A stretch of DNA of 44,242 nucleotides, taken from contig JARGPD010000009.1 in the NCBI GenBank assembly GCA_029212845.1, positions 3,291-47,532 of the forward strand, given 5' to 3'. Origin of the DNA: Planctomycetota bacterium (GTDB lineage: Bacteria; Planctomycetota; UBA1135; GCA-002686595). Of the stretch, positions 34,401 through 43,039 are shown piece by piece. Below the pieces are notes generated by a model. That model had not been told where the DNA came from. It worked only from the letters and a program-made list of their open reading frames with translations, and did no database searches. Position 1 is the first letter of the stretch; every line of letters begins with the position of its first letter. The position numbers were made by a program, and so were the translations under genes.

Positions 34401-35757
34401 TCCCAGGCCCAGGCTCGACCCAGCACGGGGGCGAGCCGAAGACCTCGACGCCATAGCCCGCCGAGATGCCCGGGCCGATCAGGCCGTGGCTCGGCTGCAG
34501 CATGTTGCTGTGGTGCCCGGGCGAGCTGATCCAGCCCAACACCGAAGACGCACCGGGGTCGCCGCCCTGGTAGAGGTTCTCGCCGCCACCCCCGTGGTAG
34601 CCGGCCTCGGCCTGGCGGTCGGAGAAGTGCCTGCGGCCGGGCACCGGCGACTCGTGCTCGAAGAAGCCGAGGGCGGCCATGTCGTCGGCGTGCACCTGGG
34701 CCGCGTAGGTGATGCGGCTGTCCAGCAGCAGCCGCGCCACGCCCATCAGCTGGCGGTGCTCGTTGGTGTCGGCGACGATCGCGAACTGCGGATCGGGCAG
34801 CTGCGTGCGCGCCGCTGTGCGCTGGTTCTGCAGGCGCGTCTCCAGGTCCCGTGCGCCAGCCTCGCGGTCGAGGATCGCGCACAAGATGTCGGTGAAGAGC
34901 GCGCGCTCGGACAGGGCCAAGCGGTCGGACTTGGCCAGGCCTCGGTTGGCCTTGGCGAGGGCGGCCAGGCCCGCCCGCAAGCCCTGGCTCTCTTTGCGCC
35001 ACAGGGCGAGGCGCGCGTCGACCCAGGCCTGGACGGCGTCCGAAGCCTGCTGGGTCTCGGTGGGGCTCGGCCGTGGGGTCGCGTGGATGATGCGCGCCTT
35101 GGCCCGGCGCAGCTCCTGGAGCTCTTCGAAGGAGCTCGCCAGGTCGAGCCGCTCGGCGTCCACGTCGGCGGCCGAGAGGCAGGTCTCGCGGGCGGCGTAC
35201 CAGGCAGCCAGGCGCTTGACCTCGGTGCGCTTCTCGGCCACCAGCGGGTCGACGCGGGGGTCGAAGTCCAGCTCGATGATCCCGAAGAGCGCCAGCCCAG
35301 GTGCGCGCTCCTGGAGCCAGTCTCCCGCGTCGTCGCCGTCCATGGCCAGGCTCACCCCGGCGGGCACGGGCTCGCCAAGGGCGGGGTTGTGTCCGGCCGC
35401 CCACTGGGACGTGACCCTTTGCACTCCGGAGGTCCAGGCGAAGGGCTCGAGGGCTGCGCGCCGCCGCAGGCCGATCCAGACCGCGTCCAGCCCGGGTTGC
35501 CCGAAGGCTTCGACCAGGAAGTCGGCTTCGGAGCGGGTCTCGATCGTGACCAGGTGACCGCCAGCGAGCAGCGCCTGGCCCTCGGCGTCGGCGTGGGTCG
35601 CGGGAGCCAGGGTGCGCGCGTACCAGTGCTCGCCCTTCTTGGCGGGCAACCAGTCCCAGGCGGCGATCGGGTCCAGGGGAGGCGCAGGCGGCTGCTTGGG
35701 CAGAGGGCCTAGCGGCACGAGCGGCAAGGCCGCGAGGAAGAGGAGTCGGAGCAGCAC
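34372..35757 (-). CDS. Secreted C-type-lectin-like plus CAP (SCP/PR-1) domain protein
   Basis: 461 residues from the GTG at 35757, which begins directly with the signal peptide (LLRLLFLAALPLVPLG). Residues about 40-175 look like a C-type lectin fold: EHWYARTLAPATHADAEGQA, GGHLVTIETRSEADFL, and VWIGLRR. A helical linker spans about 180-310. The C-terminal part (about 315-460) resembles a CAP domain: HADDMAALGFFEHESP, GENLYQGG, and PGHHSNMLQPSHGLIGPGIS. The lectin part may bind glycans; CAP domains bind lipids or act on surface substrates. The combination suggests a surface or extracellular role. It overlaps TM2 by 29 bases at the 3' end. TATCCT lies about 25 bases upstream of the start. Confidence 0.82.
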   Translation of the reverse strand: MLLRLLFLAALPLVPLGPLPKQPPAPPLDPIAAWDWLPAKKGEHWYARTLAPATHADAEGQALLAGGHLVTIETRSEADFLVEAFGQPGLDAVWIGLRRRAALEPFAWTSGVQRVTSQWAAGHNPALGEPVPAGVSLAMDGDDAGDWLQERAPGLALFGIIELDFDPRVDPLVAEKRTEVKRLAAWYAARETCLSAADVDAERLDLASSFEELQELRRAKARIIHATPRPSPTETQQASDAVQAWVDARLALWRKESQGLRAGLAALAKANRGLAKSDRLALSERALFTDILCAILDREAGARDLETRLQNQRTAARTQLPDPQFAIVADTNEHRQLMGVARLLLDSRITYAAQVHADDMAALGFFEHESPVPGRRHFSDRQAEAGYHGGGGENLYQGGDPGASSVLGWISSPGHHSNMLQPSHGLIGPGISAGYGVEVFGSPPCWVEPGPGIRPSRPRST

Positions 35758-35899
35758 GGTGGTGGGGTGGTTCGGGCGCGACAGGATAGGACAGGCGGCC
35801 CGGTGCGGGGGCTCCCGAGGTGCTAGTCACGGGAAGTCGCGCGGCTTCGCAGCTGGTCGCGTCCACGCGGAACTTGCGCTTCGCGAACGCTCGGCAGGC

Positions 35900-36967
35900 T
35901 CAGTGGTCGAGCACGAGCACGCGCTCGGGCCAGAGCAGGGCGGCGAGGTGGCCGCCGAACTTGGCGCGCCCGGCGAGGCGATCCAAGAAGCGGCGACCGA
36001 CCGAGTAGTCGATGCAGTGGACCTCCCCGGCGCCGAGGGTGGTCAGGGGGCCGCTGTCGGGCTCGTCGTGGAAGGGGTCCGGCGGCCCAAGGAGGCGTCG
36101 CTGCTGGGGCCGCTCGAGGCTGCGCCAGTAGTGCCCCATGACCACGCTCGGGGCTTCGTCGTAGGTGCGCCACCAGGGCTCCCGTCGGGTGTGGCGCCAC
36201 TTGCCCCCCGCGGCGAAGCTGGGCGTCCCGGGCTCGAGCGGCACCTCGCGCCCCGAGGTCACGACCCGCAGGGGCTCGGAGTTCTGGATGGCGAGCTCGC
36301 GGCTCGCGATCAGCTCCGAGGTCGGCGGGGGAGGCGAGTCGCTGGCGCCGAAGGGGAAGCGACGTTCGAGGTCGCGCTCCAGGGCCCGGGCTTCCTTCAG
36401 GGTCCCGGCCGCACGCAGACTCGCCACGGCCTCGACCAGGCCCGTCTCGTGGCGCTCGACCAGCTCGTTGCGCGGCCAGCTGGCCAGGCTCGCGATCGCG
36501 CGTGCGTCCCAGCAGGCGTGCACGAGCCGCAGGTCGCTGCGCTCGAGGGCCACGGGTAGGTCGGCCAACATGTCCATGAGCTCGCTGCGCTCGAGGTCGC
36601 TGGCGACGCGTCGCTCGGGGAGCAGCTCGCCACCGGGCAGCTGGCGCGGCTCGTCCCGGAACCAGCGGTTGTCGCCCTTCGGGTCCTTGTCCTGGCGCAG
36701 GAGGTTGAGCTCGTGGTTGCCGAGCAGGGAGACGGCGCGGCCGCTGTCGATCAGGCCGCGCACCCGGCGCAGGACGCCGGGGCTGTCGGGTCCGCGATCG
36801 ACGAGGTCGCCCAGGAAGCAGAGCGTGCGTCCACCGAAGCTGCCGTCGCCCGTGGGGTCCAGCTCGGGCCGCGCGAGCAGGGCTTCGAGGGCCTCGAGCT
36901 CTCCATGCACATCACCGATCAGGACCAGGGGCCCCTCGGTCAGGCGACCGACCACACTCCCCAGCAC
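35900..36967 (-). CDS. Metallophosphoesterase (calcineurin-like, Ser/Thr phosphatase type)
   Basis: 355 residues from the GTG at 36967. The metal-binding motifs are complete: GDVHGE at 18-23, GDLVDRG at 53-59, GNHE at 83-86, and later histidines in LVHACWD and VMGHYWRS. This arrangement is that of PPP-like bacterial phosphatases and diadenosine tetraphosphatase relatives. The substrate is unknown. It starts six bases behind the exopolysaccharide transferase stop, so they are probably one operon. An internal GTG at 36955 is a possible alternative start. Confidence 0.9.
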   Translation of the reverse strand: MLGSVVGRLTEGPLVLIGDVHGELEALEALLARPELDPTGDGSFGGRTLCFLGDLVDRGPDSPGVLRRVRGLIDSGRAVSLLGNHELNLLRQDKDPKGDNRWFRDEPRQLPGGELLPERRVASDLERSELMDMLADLPVALERSDLRLVHACWDARAIASLASWPRNELVERHETGLVEAVASLRAAGTLKEARALERDLERRFPFGASDSPPPPTSELIASRELAIQNSEPLRVVTSGREVPLEPGTPSFAAGGKWRHTRREPWWRTYDEAPSVVMGHYWRSLERPQQRRLLGPPDPFHDEPDSGPLTTLGAGEVHCIDYSVGRRFLDRLAGRAKFGGHLAALLWPERVLVLDH

Positions 36968-36973
36968 GGGCGC

Positions 36974-38515
36974 TCAGGTCCCGCGCCGCAGCACGACGGT
37001 CTTGATCGTGCTGAACAGGATCGACAGGTCGAACAGCATCGACTGGTGCTTGATGTAGAACAGGTCGTACTGGAGCTTGTTCTTCGAGTCCTCGACCGTG
37101 TTCCCGTAGGGGTAGTTGATCTGGGCCCAGCCGGTCAGGCCGGGCTTCACCACGTGGCGCTGGCTGAAGTAGGGGATCTCCTCGGACAGGCTCTGGACGA
37201 AGTGGGGACGCTCGGGGCGCGGGCCGACCATCGACATGTCGCCGAGCAGGACGTTGAAGACCTGGGGCAGCTCGTCGAGGCGGGTCTTGCGGATGAAGCT
37301 GCCCGAGCGGGTGATGCGCGCGTCGCCGGCGGTGGCCCAGACCGGGCCACTCTTGGCCTCGGCGTCGGCGCTCATCGAGCGGAACTTGAGCAGGGTGAAC
37401 GGGCGGCCGTGGTGCCCGCAGCGCTCCTGGCGGAAGAGGATCGGACCCGGCGTGTCCATGCGCACGGCGATCGCGGTCAGGATCATCAGCGGCCAGGTGA
37501 ACGCGAAGACGACCAGGGCCAGGATGATGTCGAGGATGCGCTTGCCGATGTCCTTGGACGGGTTCTGCGCGAAGCCCTGGTTGAAGATCAGGTAGGACGG
37601 GCGCATCGCACCGATCGGGATCTTGCCGGTGACGCGCTCGAAGAGGGCCTGGCTCTCCTCGATGATCACGCCGGCGAGCCGGATCGCGAGCAGCTCGCGC
37701 ACGGGCATGGTGCCGCGCGAGTCGGCCAGGGCCACGGCCATCGAGTCGACGTGCAGGCGGCGCACGATGTCGGGCAGGGGCTCCTCGGTGGGGATCAGCT
37801 CGAGCTCCGCGTCGGGGCCGACCGCGTACAGCTGCACGTGGACGGGCGGCGCTTCGGCGGGCGCGGCTTGGAAGGAGCCGCGGCGGTCGTCGCGGCGCTC
37901 GGCCACGTTCGACAGGCCGATCACACCCACGACCTCGTGGCCGTTGCTGCCGCGCTCGACGATCTCGCGGACCAGGTCGCGGGCGGACTCGCCGACGCCG
38001 AGCACGAGCACCCGGTCGTTGAAGTTCGCGTGGCGCAGCAGCCAGTGGTAGAAGACCCGCCAGCCGTACAGCAGCACGAAGCCGAAGGACAAGGAGAAGG
38101 TCAGGAGCACCACGGTCTGGGACAGGTGCAGGCCTGGGAACTCGAAGATGCGCTCGAGCTCCCACAGGTCGGCCGCGACGACCGCCAGGAGGGACAGGGC
38201 GATGCCGGTGCCCGCCGAGCCGATGAAGCGCGAGGCCCGGTCGAAGCGCGAGCCCGAGATGCGGAAGTCGTAGAGCTCGTTGAACGAGATCGCCACCTGG
38301 ACCAGCAGCGCCACCGTGACCGCCGAGATCCCGCAGCGCCAGAGGGCCTGGTCGGGGTTCAGCTGGTTGCGCAGGATCAGCTCGAGGCTGGCCGGGTCGT
38401 TGTTGAACAGGTGGCTCGACAGCCCCAGGAAGACCACGACCGACAGGATCAGCGTCTCGCTGGAGACCAGCAGGAGCTTGCGGAGCGGGAGGTAGTGGCG
38501 GAGAACGTGGCGCAT
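36974..38515 (-). CDS. Exopolysaccharide biosynthesis polyprenyl glycosyl-1-phosphate transferase
   Basis: 513 residues from the ATG at 38515. The N-terminal half has about four membrane helices and a Rossmann-like CoA-binding-type domain (VLVLGVGESARDLVREI). The C-terminal half (from about 315) is the bacterial sugar transferase domain: KRILDIILALVVFAFTWPLM membrane hairpin, GPILFRQERCG, FTLLKFRSM, LDELPQVFNVLLGDMSMVGPRP, and KPGLTGWAQINY. It transfers a sugar-1-phosphate to undecaprenyl phosphate, the first step in exopolysaccharide repeat-unit assembly. No other polysaccharide genes are in the window. The open frame extends upstream to 38596, but that part is Pro/Arg-rich and unlikely. Confidence 0.94.
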   Translation of the reverse strand: MRHVLRHYLPLRKLLLVSSETLILSVVVFLGLSSHLFNNDPASLELILRNQLNPDQALWRCGISAVTVALLVQVAISFNELYDFRISGSRFDRASRFIGSAGTGIALSLLAVVAADLWELERIFEFPGLHLSQTVVLLTFSLSFGFVLLYGWRVFYHWLLRHANFNDRVLVLGVGESARDLVREIVERGSNGHEVVGVIGLSNVAERRDDRRGSFQAAPAEAPPVHVQLYAVGPDAELELIPTEEPLPDIVRRLHVDSMAVALADSRGTMPVRELLAIRLAGVIIEESQALFERVTGKIPIGAMRPSYLIFNQGFAQNPSKDIGKRILDIILALVVFAFTWPLMILTAIAVRMDTPGPILFRQERCGHHGRPFTLLKFRSMSADAEAKSGPVWATAGDARITRSGSFIRKTRLDELPQVFNVLLGDMSMVGPRPERPHFVQSLSEEIPYFSQRHVVKPGLTGWAQINYPYGNTVEDSKNKLQYDLFYIKHQSMLFDLSILFSTIKTVVLRRGT

Positions 38516-38685
38516 GGCCCGGAGGTGGCCGGTGGGGGATCCAGGGGGTGGGAGACCAGGTTCGTTTCGGCTCCCGCGGGGGCGGGGATGGAGCAAAAAG
38601 CACCCCTTGGCGCTACTCCTAGGAGGGTGACAGCCCAGCGAGCGGGTTCGGACTGCCCCTTGGGAGGGCGGATCCTACCCGGCGC

Positions 38686-38704
38686 CCGCCCCGGGGTGGG
38701 GCGG
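38686..38704 (-). terminator. GC hairpin directly after the aminopeptidase gene
   Basis: CCGCCCC (38686-38692) pairs with GGGGCGG (38698-38704) around a 5-base loop, immediately after the aminopeptidase stop. No T-run follows on the minus strand. Confidence 0.35.
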
Positions 38705-40003
38705 CTACTCGCCGCGAACTTCGGCCAGGAAGGCCAAGAGGGCGTCCGGGTCCGAGGGCAGCTCGTCCGAGAGGCAGACCGCGCCGTCCTCGGTGATCAG
38801 CCAGTCGTTCTCGATCCGCACGCCGAGCTCCTCGTCGGCGATGTAGACGCCCGGTTCGATGGTCACGACCATGCCCGGCTCGAGGGCCTTGCGGCCGCCG
38901 GGGTCGTCGTGGACGTACAGGCCGAGCCCGTGGCCCACCGAGTGGATGAAGTAGGAGCCAAAGCCGCGCTCGTCCAGGACGGCCTTGGCCGTGCGGTGGG
39001 CCTCGTTCATGCTCGAGCCGGGCTTGAGGGTCGCGGCCGAGGCGATCGAGGCGGCCCAGACGGCGTCGTAGACCTCACGCTGGCGCTCGGTGAAGGTCCC
39101 GCTGACCGGGATCGTGCGCGTCACGTCGGCGCAGTAATTGGCGTAGCGCGCACCGACATCCATGACGACCAGGTCGCCGGCCTGGAACTGGCGCTCGTTG
39201 GAGCGGTAGTGCAGGTAGCAGCTGTTGGGACCCGACCCGACGATCGAGGGGAAGCTTGGTCCAAAGGCGCCGCGCGAGCGGTAGCCGCCCTCGATGGCGG
39301 CCTCGGCCTGGAACTCCCAGTTGCCCGGTCGCACGACGCGGAAGGCCTCGGCGAGGGCCTGCTGGGTCATGTCGACGGCGGCGTGGATGGCGGCCTGCTC
39401 GGGCAGCTCGCGCACGGCCGCGACCTTGCGCAAGAGCCGCGACGCCGGGCGCTGCAGACGGTCACCCTCACCCGCGAGCTCGATCAGGTGGTCCTGGATC
39501 AGCTCGCCGTGCACGTAGGGCCTGTCCTCTTCCTCGAGCAGCACCCCGAGGTCGTCGCGCCACTGGCCCAGGGGGGCCGTCTCGGCGATGCCGAAGCGGG
39601 CCTCGCTGTCCGCACCCGGTGCCGGGCGCGCGCCGTTCCAGCGCTCGAACCCCGGGTCCCTCTCGGGCAGGTACAGGCGCTCCCGGGTGATCGCGCCTTC
39701 GGCGATCTCGAGCAGCAGCACGGTGTCGGGCGTGCTGACGCCGGTCAGCCAGTGGAAGAGCGCGTCGGCCTGGAAGCGACCTTCGACGTCGCCGCCCGCA
39801 GCGATGGCGAGCACCCCGGTGCCGATCTCGGACGCCACCCGGGCGCGGCGAGCGGCACAGGCCTGGGGGGTGTTGGGGTTGGGGACCTCGCTCGGCGTGG
39901 CCGGCCCGAAGAAGGCGTGGTCCGGTGCTAGCCCGCTACCCGGAGGCGGCGTGTCGGGAAGGGCGAGGAGGCACAGGGCCAGGGCGATGGGCGTGGGGTT
40001 CAT
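38705..40003 (-). CDS. Xaa-Pro aminopeptidase (aminopeptidase P), secreted
   Basis: 432 residues from the ATG at 40003. A short hydrophobic N-terminus (TPIALALCLLALPDTPP) looks like a signal peptide, unlike the cytoplasmic E. coli PepP. An aminopeptidase-P N-terminal domain spans about 40-190. The pita-bread metallopeptidase domain follows with all five metal ligands: Asp282, Asp293 (VMDVGARYANYCADVTRT), His358 (HSVGHGLG), Glu383 (TIEPGVY) and Glu398 (VRIENDW). It removes N-terminal residues before proline, here probably in the periplasm, which would suit a cell that degrades extracellular peptides. Confidence 0.94.
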   Translation of the reverse strand: MNPTPIALALCLLALPDTPPPGSGLAPDHAFFGPATPSEVPNPNTPQACAARRARVASEIGTGVLAIAAGGDVEGRFQADALFHWLTGVSTPDTVLLLEIAEGAITRERLYLPERDPGFERWNGARPAPGADSEARFGIAETAPLGQWRDDLGVLLEEEDRPYVHGELIQDHLIELAGEGDRLQRPASRLLRKVAAVRELPEQAAIHAAVDMTQQALAEAFRVVRPGNWEFQAEAAIEGGYRSRGAFGPSFPSIVGSGPNSCYLHYRSNERQFQAGDLVVMDVGARYANYCADVTRTIPVSGTFTERQREVYDAVWAASIASAATLKPGSSMNEAHRTAKAVLDERGFGSYFIHSVGHGLGLYVHDDPGGRKALEPGMVVTIEPGVYIADEELGVRIENDWLITEDGAVCLSDELPSDPDALLAFLAEVRGE

Positions 40004-40046
40004 GGTCGTCGGGATCGATCGGGGCGTCGGGCGAGCTCCGGTTGTA

Positions 40047-40517
40047 TCAGAGTGAGAGGTGCAGGGCCTCACCGGGGCGTCGGGGCCGGGGTAAGGGCCT
40101 TGTCAGCCCGGGGTGGTGGTAGATGCGCGCCCGGCCGCCCGGGAACAGGACCAGCTCGACCAGGTCCACGCGCCAGGGACGATCGGACGTGCGCGCAGCG
40201 ATGCGCGCCGCCGCCCGCCGCGTGCGCTCGAGGTCCTCCTGCCGGAATCGGTGTCCGGGCCGCCAGCGCGGGGTGGTCGCAGCCTCGAAGGCCCCGGGCT
40301 CGAGCCCCGTGCGGCCGGTCTTGACCTCGACGACCACCAGCTCTGGCCCATCGAGCGCGACGAGGTCGACCTCGGCCGCGGGGGTCGCCAGGCGTCGGCC
40401 AAGCAGCCGCCAGCCCCGCCGGGCCAGGGCCCGGGCGACCACCCGCTCGCCCGCATCGCCGAGGGCCTCACCCTCCAGCTCGAGCAGGCGGATCGCTCCC
40501 AGGGGCAGGCAGCGCAC
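40047..40517 (-). CDS. YraN family (UPF0102) protein
   Basis: About 156 residues from the GTG at 40517. The start is uncertain because the frame is open much further upstream across yajC. The core is GDAGERVVARALARRGWRLL, then EVDLVALDGPELVVVEVKTG, the restriction-endonuclease-like E..D..ExK motif of the family. The C-terminal part (VDLVELVLFPGGRARIYHH) is also typical. YraN proteins are conserved, nuclease-fold, and of unclear function. It is somewhat longer than the usual 120 residues. It follows yajC by about 60 bases with a hairpin between them. Confidence 0.83.
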   Translation of the reverse strand: MRCLPLGAIRLLELEGEALGDAGERVVARALARRGWRLLGRRLATPAAEVDLVALDGPELVVVEVKTGRTGLEPGAFEAATTPRWRPGHRFRQEDLERTRRAAARIAARTSDRPWRVDLVELVLFPGGRARIYHHPGLTRPLPRPRRPGEALHLSL

Positions 40518-40549
40518 CAGCAGGGCGCCCAGGCGGGGACGTTGGGAGA

Positions 40550-40563
40550 CCTCCGAACGGAGG
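40550..40563 (-). terminator. Small hairpin between yajC and yraN
   Basis: CCTCCG and CGGAGG are separated by two bases, giving a 5-bp stem with a GTTC/GAAC tetraloop. It lies just after the yajC stop. It is short and without a T-run, so it may be only an attenuator or chance. Confidence 0.3.
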
Positions 40564-40576
40564 CCCCTCAGGAGTC

Positions 40577-40945
40577 TCAGGCCTTGCGCGCGGGCTCGGC
40601 CAAGAGCGGGGTGCCGTCCTCGTCCATGACCGACTGGATGGCCTGGCGGGAGAACTGCATCCGGACGCCATCGCTGACCTGCACGGTCACCTTCGGGCCG
40701 TCGACCTTGGTCACGCGGCCGTAGATGCCGCCGGTCGTCATCACCTGGTCGTCCTTCTTCAGCTCGTCGAGGACCTGCTGGCGCAGCTTGCGCTGCTTGC
40801 GCTCGGGAGCGATCAGCAGGAAGTAGAAGATCGCGCCCATGGCCACCAGCGGCACCCACATGGGCAGGCCGGACGCTTCGGCCGCGTCGGTCGTGGCGCC
40901 TTCGGTCTGGAGCAGGAACGCGAGGGAGGCGAGGGTGGGCAGCAT
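40577..40945 (-). CDS. yajC: Preprotein translocase subunit YajC
   Basis: 122 residues. One membrane helix (WVPLVAMGAIFYFLLIAP) is followed by the family signature ERKQRKLRQQVLDELKKDDQVMTTGGIYGRV. A small beta domain ends with a short Ala-rich tail. YajC joins SecDF in the accessory Sec translocase. secD and secF, its usual neighbours, are not next to it here. It diverges from mnmA across a 176-base gap in which I see no strong promoter. Confidence 0.95.
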   Translation of the reverse strand: MLPTLASLAFLLQTEGATTDAAEASGLPMWVPLVAMGAIFYFLLIAPERKQRKLRQQVLDELKKDDQVMTTGGIYGRVTKVDGPKVTVQVSDGVRMQFSRQAIQSVMDEDGTPLLAEPARKA

Positions 40946-41121
40946 GGTGGTTCTTGGGGTCGTTCAGGACTTGGGGCAGGGAGGTTAATCCCTGGGACCT
41001 CCTCAGGAAAGGCATGCGGGCCCAAATGGCCCTGATCCGGGACCAGGTCCCAGCTCGTTGGGGCTCCATCCCACCCTCGCGCGGCAAATCGTTCATACTG
41101 TCGGGCTCCCTCCAGCGAGCC

Positions 41122-42297
41122 ATGTCCAGCCAAGTCCAAACCAACCGATCCGGCAGCCCTGCCGGCAACGAGTCCGTCGTCATCGCCATGAGCGGCGGTG
41201 TCGACAGCTCCGTCGCGGCGCTCCTCCTTCAAGAGGCGGGCGCTTCCCTCGTCGGCCTGTTCATGAAGAACGGCGTGAAGGTCCCCGAGGACGAGGTCCA
41301 GAAGAAGTCCTGCTGCTCCAGCGCAGACGCTCGGGATGCCCGCATGGTTGCGGCCAAGCTCGGGATTCCGTTCCAGGCGGTGGACCTCGGTCCCGAATTC
41401 CAGGACTTGATCAGCTTCTTCACGGGCGAGTACACCCGCGGCCGGACGCCCAACCCCTGCGCCCTCTGCAACCGCGACCTGAAGTTCGGGCGCCTGCTCG
41501 AGTTCGCCGACACCCTCGGCTGCTCCGCCGTGGCCACCGGCCACTACGCGCGCCTCGAGCTCGTCGACGGGCGACCGGTCGTGCGCCGTGGGGTCGACCG
41601 CTCGAAGGACCAGTCGTACCAGCTGTTCTGCGTGGCCGAGCGCGACCTGGCGCGCACCCGGCTGCCGCTGGGTGATCTCCAGAAGCCCGAGGTCCGCGCG
41701 ATCGCCGAAGCCAACGGGATCCGCACCGCGAAGAAGCCCGACAGCCAGGAGATCTGCTTCGTGCCGTCCAACGACTACCGCAAGCTGCTCGACGAGCGCG
41801 GGGTCGAGCGCCATCCGGGCAACTTCGTCGACCGCCGTGGCAAGGTGCTTGGCCAGCACGACGGCACCGAGCACTTCACCATCGGCCAGCGCCGCGGCCA
41901 CGGCATCGGCGGCGGCGTGCCCCTGTACGTGATCGCCACGCGGCCAGCCGTCGGCGAGGTCGTTCTGGGGCCCCGTGAGGAGTGCTTCTCCACGGGCCTC
42001 ATCGCCACCGAGGCCAACTGGATCGGTGTCGATCCGCCCGCACCCGGGACCCCCCTGCGGGCCCTGGTGCAGGTGCGCTACCACCACGCCGCCGAGCCGT
42101 GCACGGTCCACGCCCTGCCCGAGGGCCGGCTCGAGATCGTCTTCGACGAGCCCGTGTCCGCCGTCGCGCCGGGCCAGGGTGCTGCCCTCTACCTCGAGGA
42201 CCGGCTCATCGGCGGCGGCTGGATCGAGTCCGCCACCGCGGTCGAGCCCGAAGGCAGCCCGCGCGAGGCCAGCAGCGCGCCGGCCAGCACCAGCTGA
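41122..42297 (+). CDS. mnmA: tRNA 2-thiouridylase MnmA
   Basis: 391 residues from the ATG at 41122. The PP-loop SGGVDSS is at 24-30. The catalytic cysteines are Cys116 (NPCALCNRDLKF) and Cys212 (SQEICFVP). TGHYARL, KDQSYQLF and IGQRRGHG are family hallmarks. MnmA adds sulfur to position 2 of wobble U34 in tRNA-Lys, -Glu and -Gln, on the same base that MnmG modifies. CATACT at 41095-41100 may be a -10, which would give a leader of about 15 bases. The frame is open to 40954, but the family starts close to the chosen ATG. The Ser/Ala-rich C-terminal tail is an extra. Confidence 0.97.
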   Translation: MSSQVQTNRSGSPAGNESVVIAMSGGVDSSVAALLLQEAGASLVGLFMKNGVKVPEDEVQKKSCCSSADARDARMVAAKLGIPFQAVDLGPEFQDLISFFTGEYTRGRTPNPCALCNRDLKFGRLLEFADTLGCSAVATGHYARLELVDGRPVVRRGVDRSKDQSYQLFCVAERDLARTRLPLGDLQKPEVRAIAEANGIRTAKKPDSQEICFVPSNDYRKLLDERGVERHPGNFVDRRGKVLGQHDGTEHFTIGQRRGHGIGGGVPLYVIATRPAVGEVVLGPREECFSTGLIATEANWIGVDPPAPGTPLRALVQVRYHHAAEPCTVHALPEGRLEIVFDEPVSAVAPGQGAALYLEDRLIGGGWIESATAVEPEGSPREASSAPASTS

Positions 42298-42340
42298 GAC
42301 CCACAAGGGAATCGGCTCCCATGCTTCCCAGGGACAGGTC

Positions 42341-42367
42341 TAAAGCGCCCTCACGGTGCTGCCGATA
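42341..42367 (+). promoter_or_regulatory. Sigma-28 (FliA)-like promoter
   Basis: TAAAGCGC (42341) and GCCGATAG (42361) closely match the sigma-28 consensus TAAAGTTT and GCCGATAA, with 16 instead of 15 bases between TAAA and GCCGATA. It is about 40 bases upstream of the lipoprotein start. The -10 match of 7 of 8 bases is notable in a 70 % GC genome. Confidence 0.5.
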
Positions 42368-42373
42368 GGGCCA

Positions 42374-42396
42374 GGGACGGCTCTCCAGGCCGTCCC
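42374..42396 (+). promoter_or_regulatory. 5'-UTR hairpin before the lipoprotein gene
   Basis: GGGACGGC (42374-42381) and GCCGTCCC (42389-42396) form a perfect 8-bp stem with a 7-base loop, ending a few bases before the AGGGAG ribosome-binding site. It could stabilise the mRNA or modulate translation. As a terminator for mnmA it would need a T-run, which is absent. Confidence 0.45.
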
Positions 42397-42408
42397 CTAG
42401 GGAGCACC

Positions 42409-43035
42409 ATGAAGCACAGCACCATCCGCCTGGCCGGCATCCTCTGCCTCGGCCTCTTCGCCACGTCCTGCGTCACCACCGTCAAGGGGGAGCCGGAGAA
42501 GTCCGAGCGCCCCGAGAGCGACTGGGTCCTGCCGTCCCGCGCCCTGCGGGACGACATCGAGACCCAAGCGGCCGCCCTGCCCTACCGCCACGGCGGCGAG
42601 CGGGTCGAGGTCATCGCTTGGTTCGCCGGGGTCGGTGAGCCCGCCTACGAGACCCTGCTGGCCTTCCTGGACGACGACCGCCCCGAGGTGGTCGCGACCG
42701 TCCTGGCCGCCCTCGGCGCCACCGGGGACCACCGCCTGGTCCCGCACCTGATCGCCGCCGAGCGCCCGGAATGGATCGGCAGCCTGCGCCTCGAGTACGC
42801 CCGGGCGCGGGTGCGCCTCGGGGACTGGGACGCCATGCCGACCCTGATCGAAGGGCTCGAGTCCGAGGACCGCTTCCTGCGCGCGCTCTGCGTCGAGAGC
42901 CTGTTCTCGGCGACCAACGAGCGCTTCGGCTACGCCGCCAGCTTGGCCCTGCCCGAGCGTCAGGCGGCCGTGCAGCGCTGGCGTGAGTGGTGGGACCGCC
43001 GCACGAACGACCTGATGCTCGCCAAGTCCGAGTAG
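42409..43035 (+). CDS. Lipoprotein with HEAT-like repeats
   Basis: 208 residues. The N-terminus MKHSTIRLAGILCLGLFATSC is a lipoprotein signal with lipobox ATSC at residue 21. The rest is helical with HEAT-like units (PAYETLLAFLDDDRPEVVATVLAALGATGD, WDAMPTLIEGLESEDRFLRALCVESLFSAT). No enzyme motif is visible. AGGGAG lies five bases before the ATG. The unusual promoter and UTR hairpin upstream set it apart from its neighbours. It converges with the TPR gene, four bases between stops. Confidence 0.88.
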   Translation: MKHSTIRLAGILCLGLFATSCVTTVKGEPEKSERPESDWVLPSRALRDDIETQAAALPYRHGGERVEVIAWFAGVGEPAYETLLAFLDDDRPEVVATVLAALGATGDHRLVPHLIAAERPEWIGSLRLEYARARVRLGDWDAMPTLIEGLESEDRFLRALCVESLFSATNERFGYAASLALPERQAAVQRWREWWDRRTNDLMLAKSE

Positions 43036-43039
43036 GGAC

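Noticed and set aside
38616-38625. CTCCTAGGAG palindrome
   Set aside because: It is short, with no second copy or promoter context to give it meaning.
36713-39931. 1072-codon plus-strand open frame
   Set aside because: It runs antisense across three genes with complete catalytic motifs (phosphoesterase, sugar transferase, aminopeptidase P).
40047-41189. 380-codon minus-strand frame as one long protein
   Set aside because: Only its C-terminal part is YraN; the rest overlaps yajC in another frame and is Arg/Gly-rich filler.
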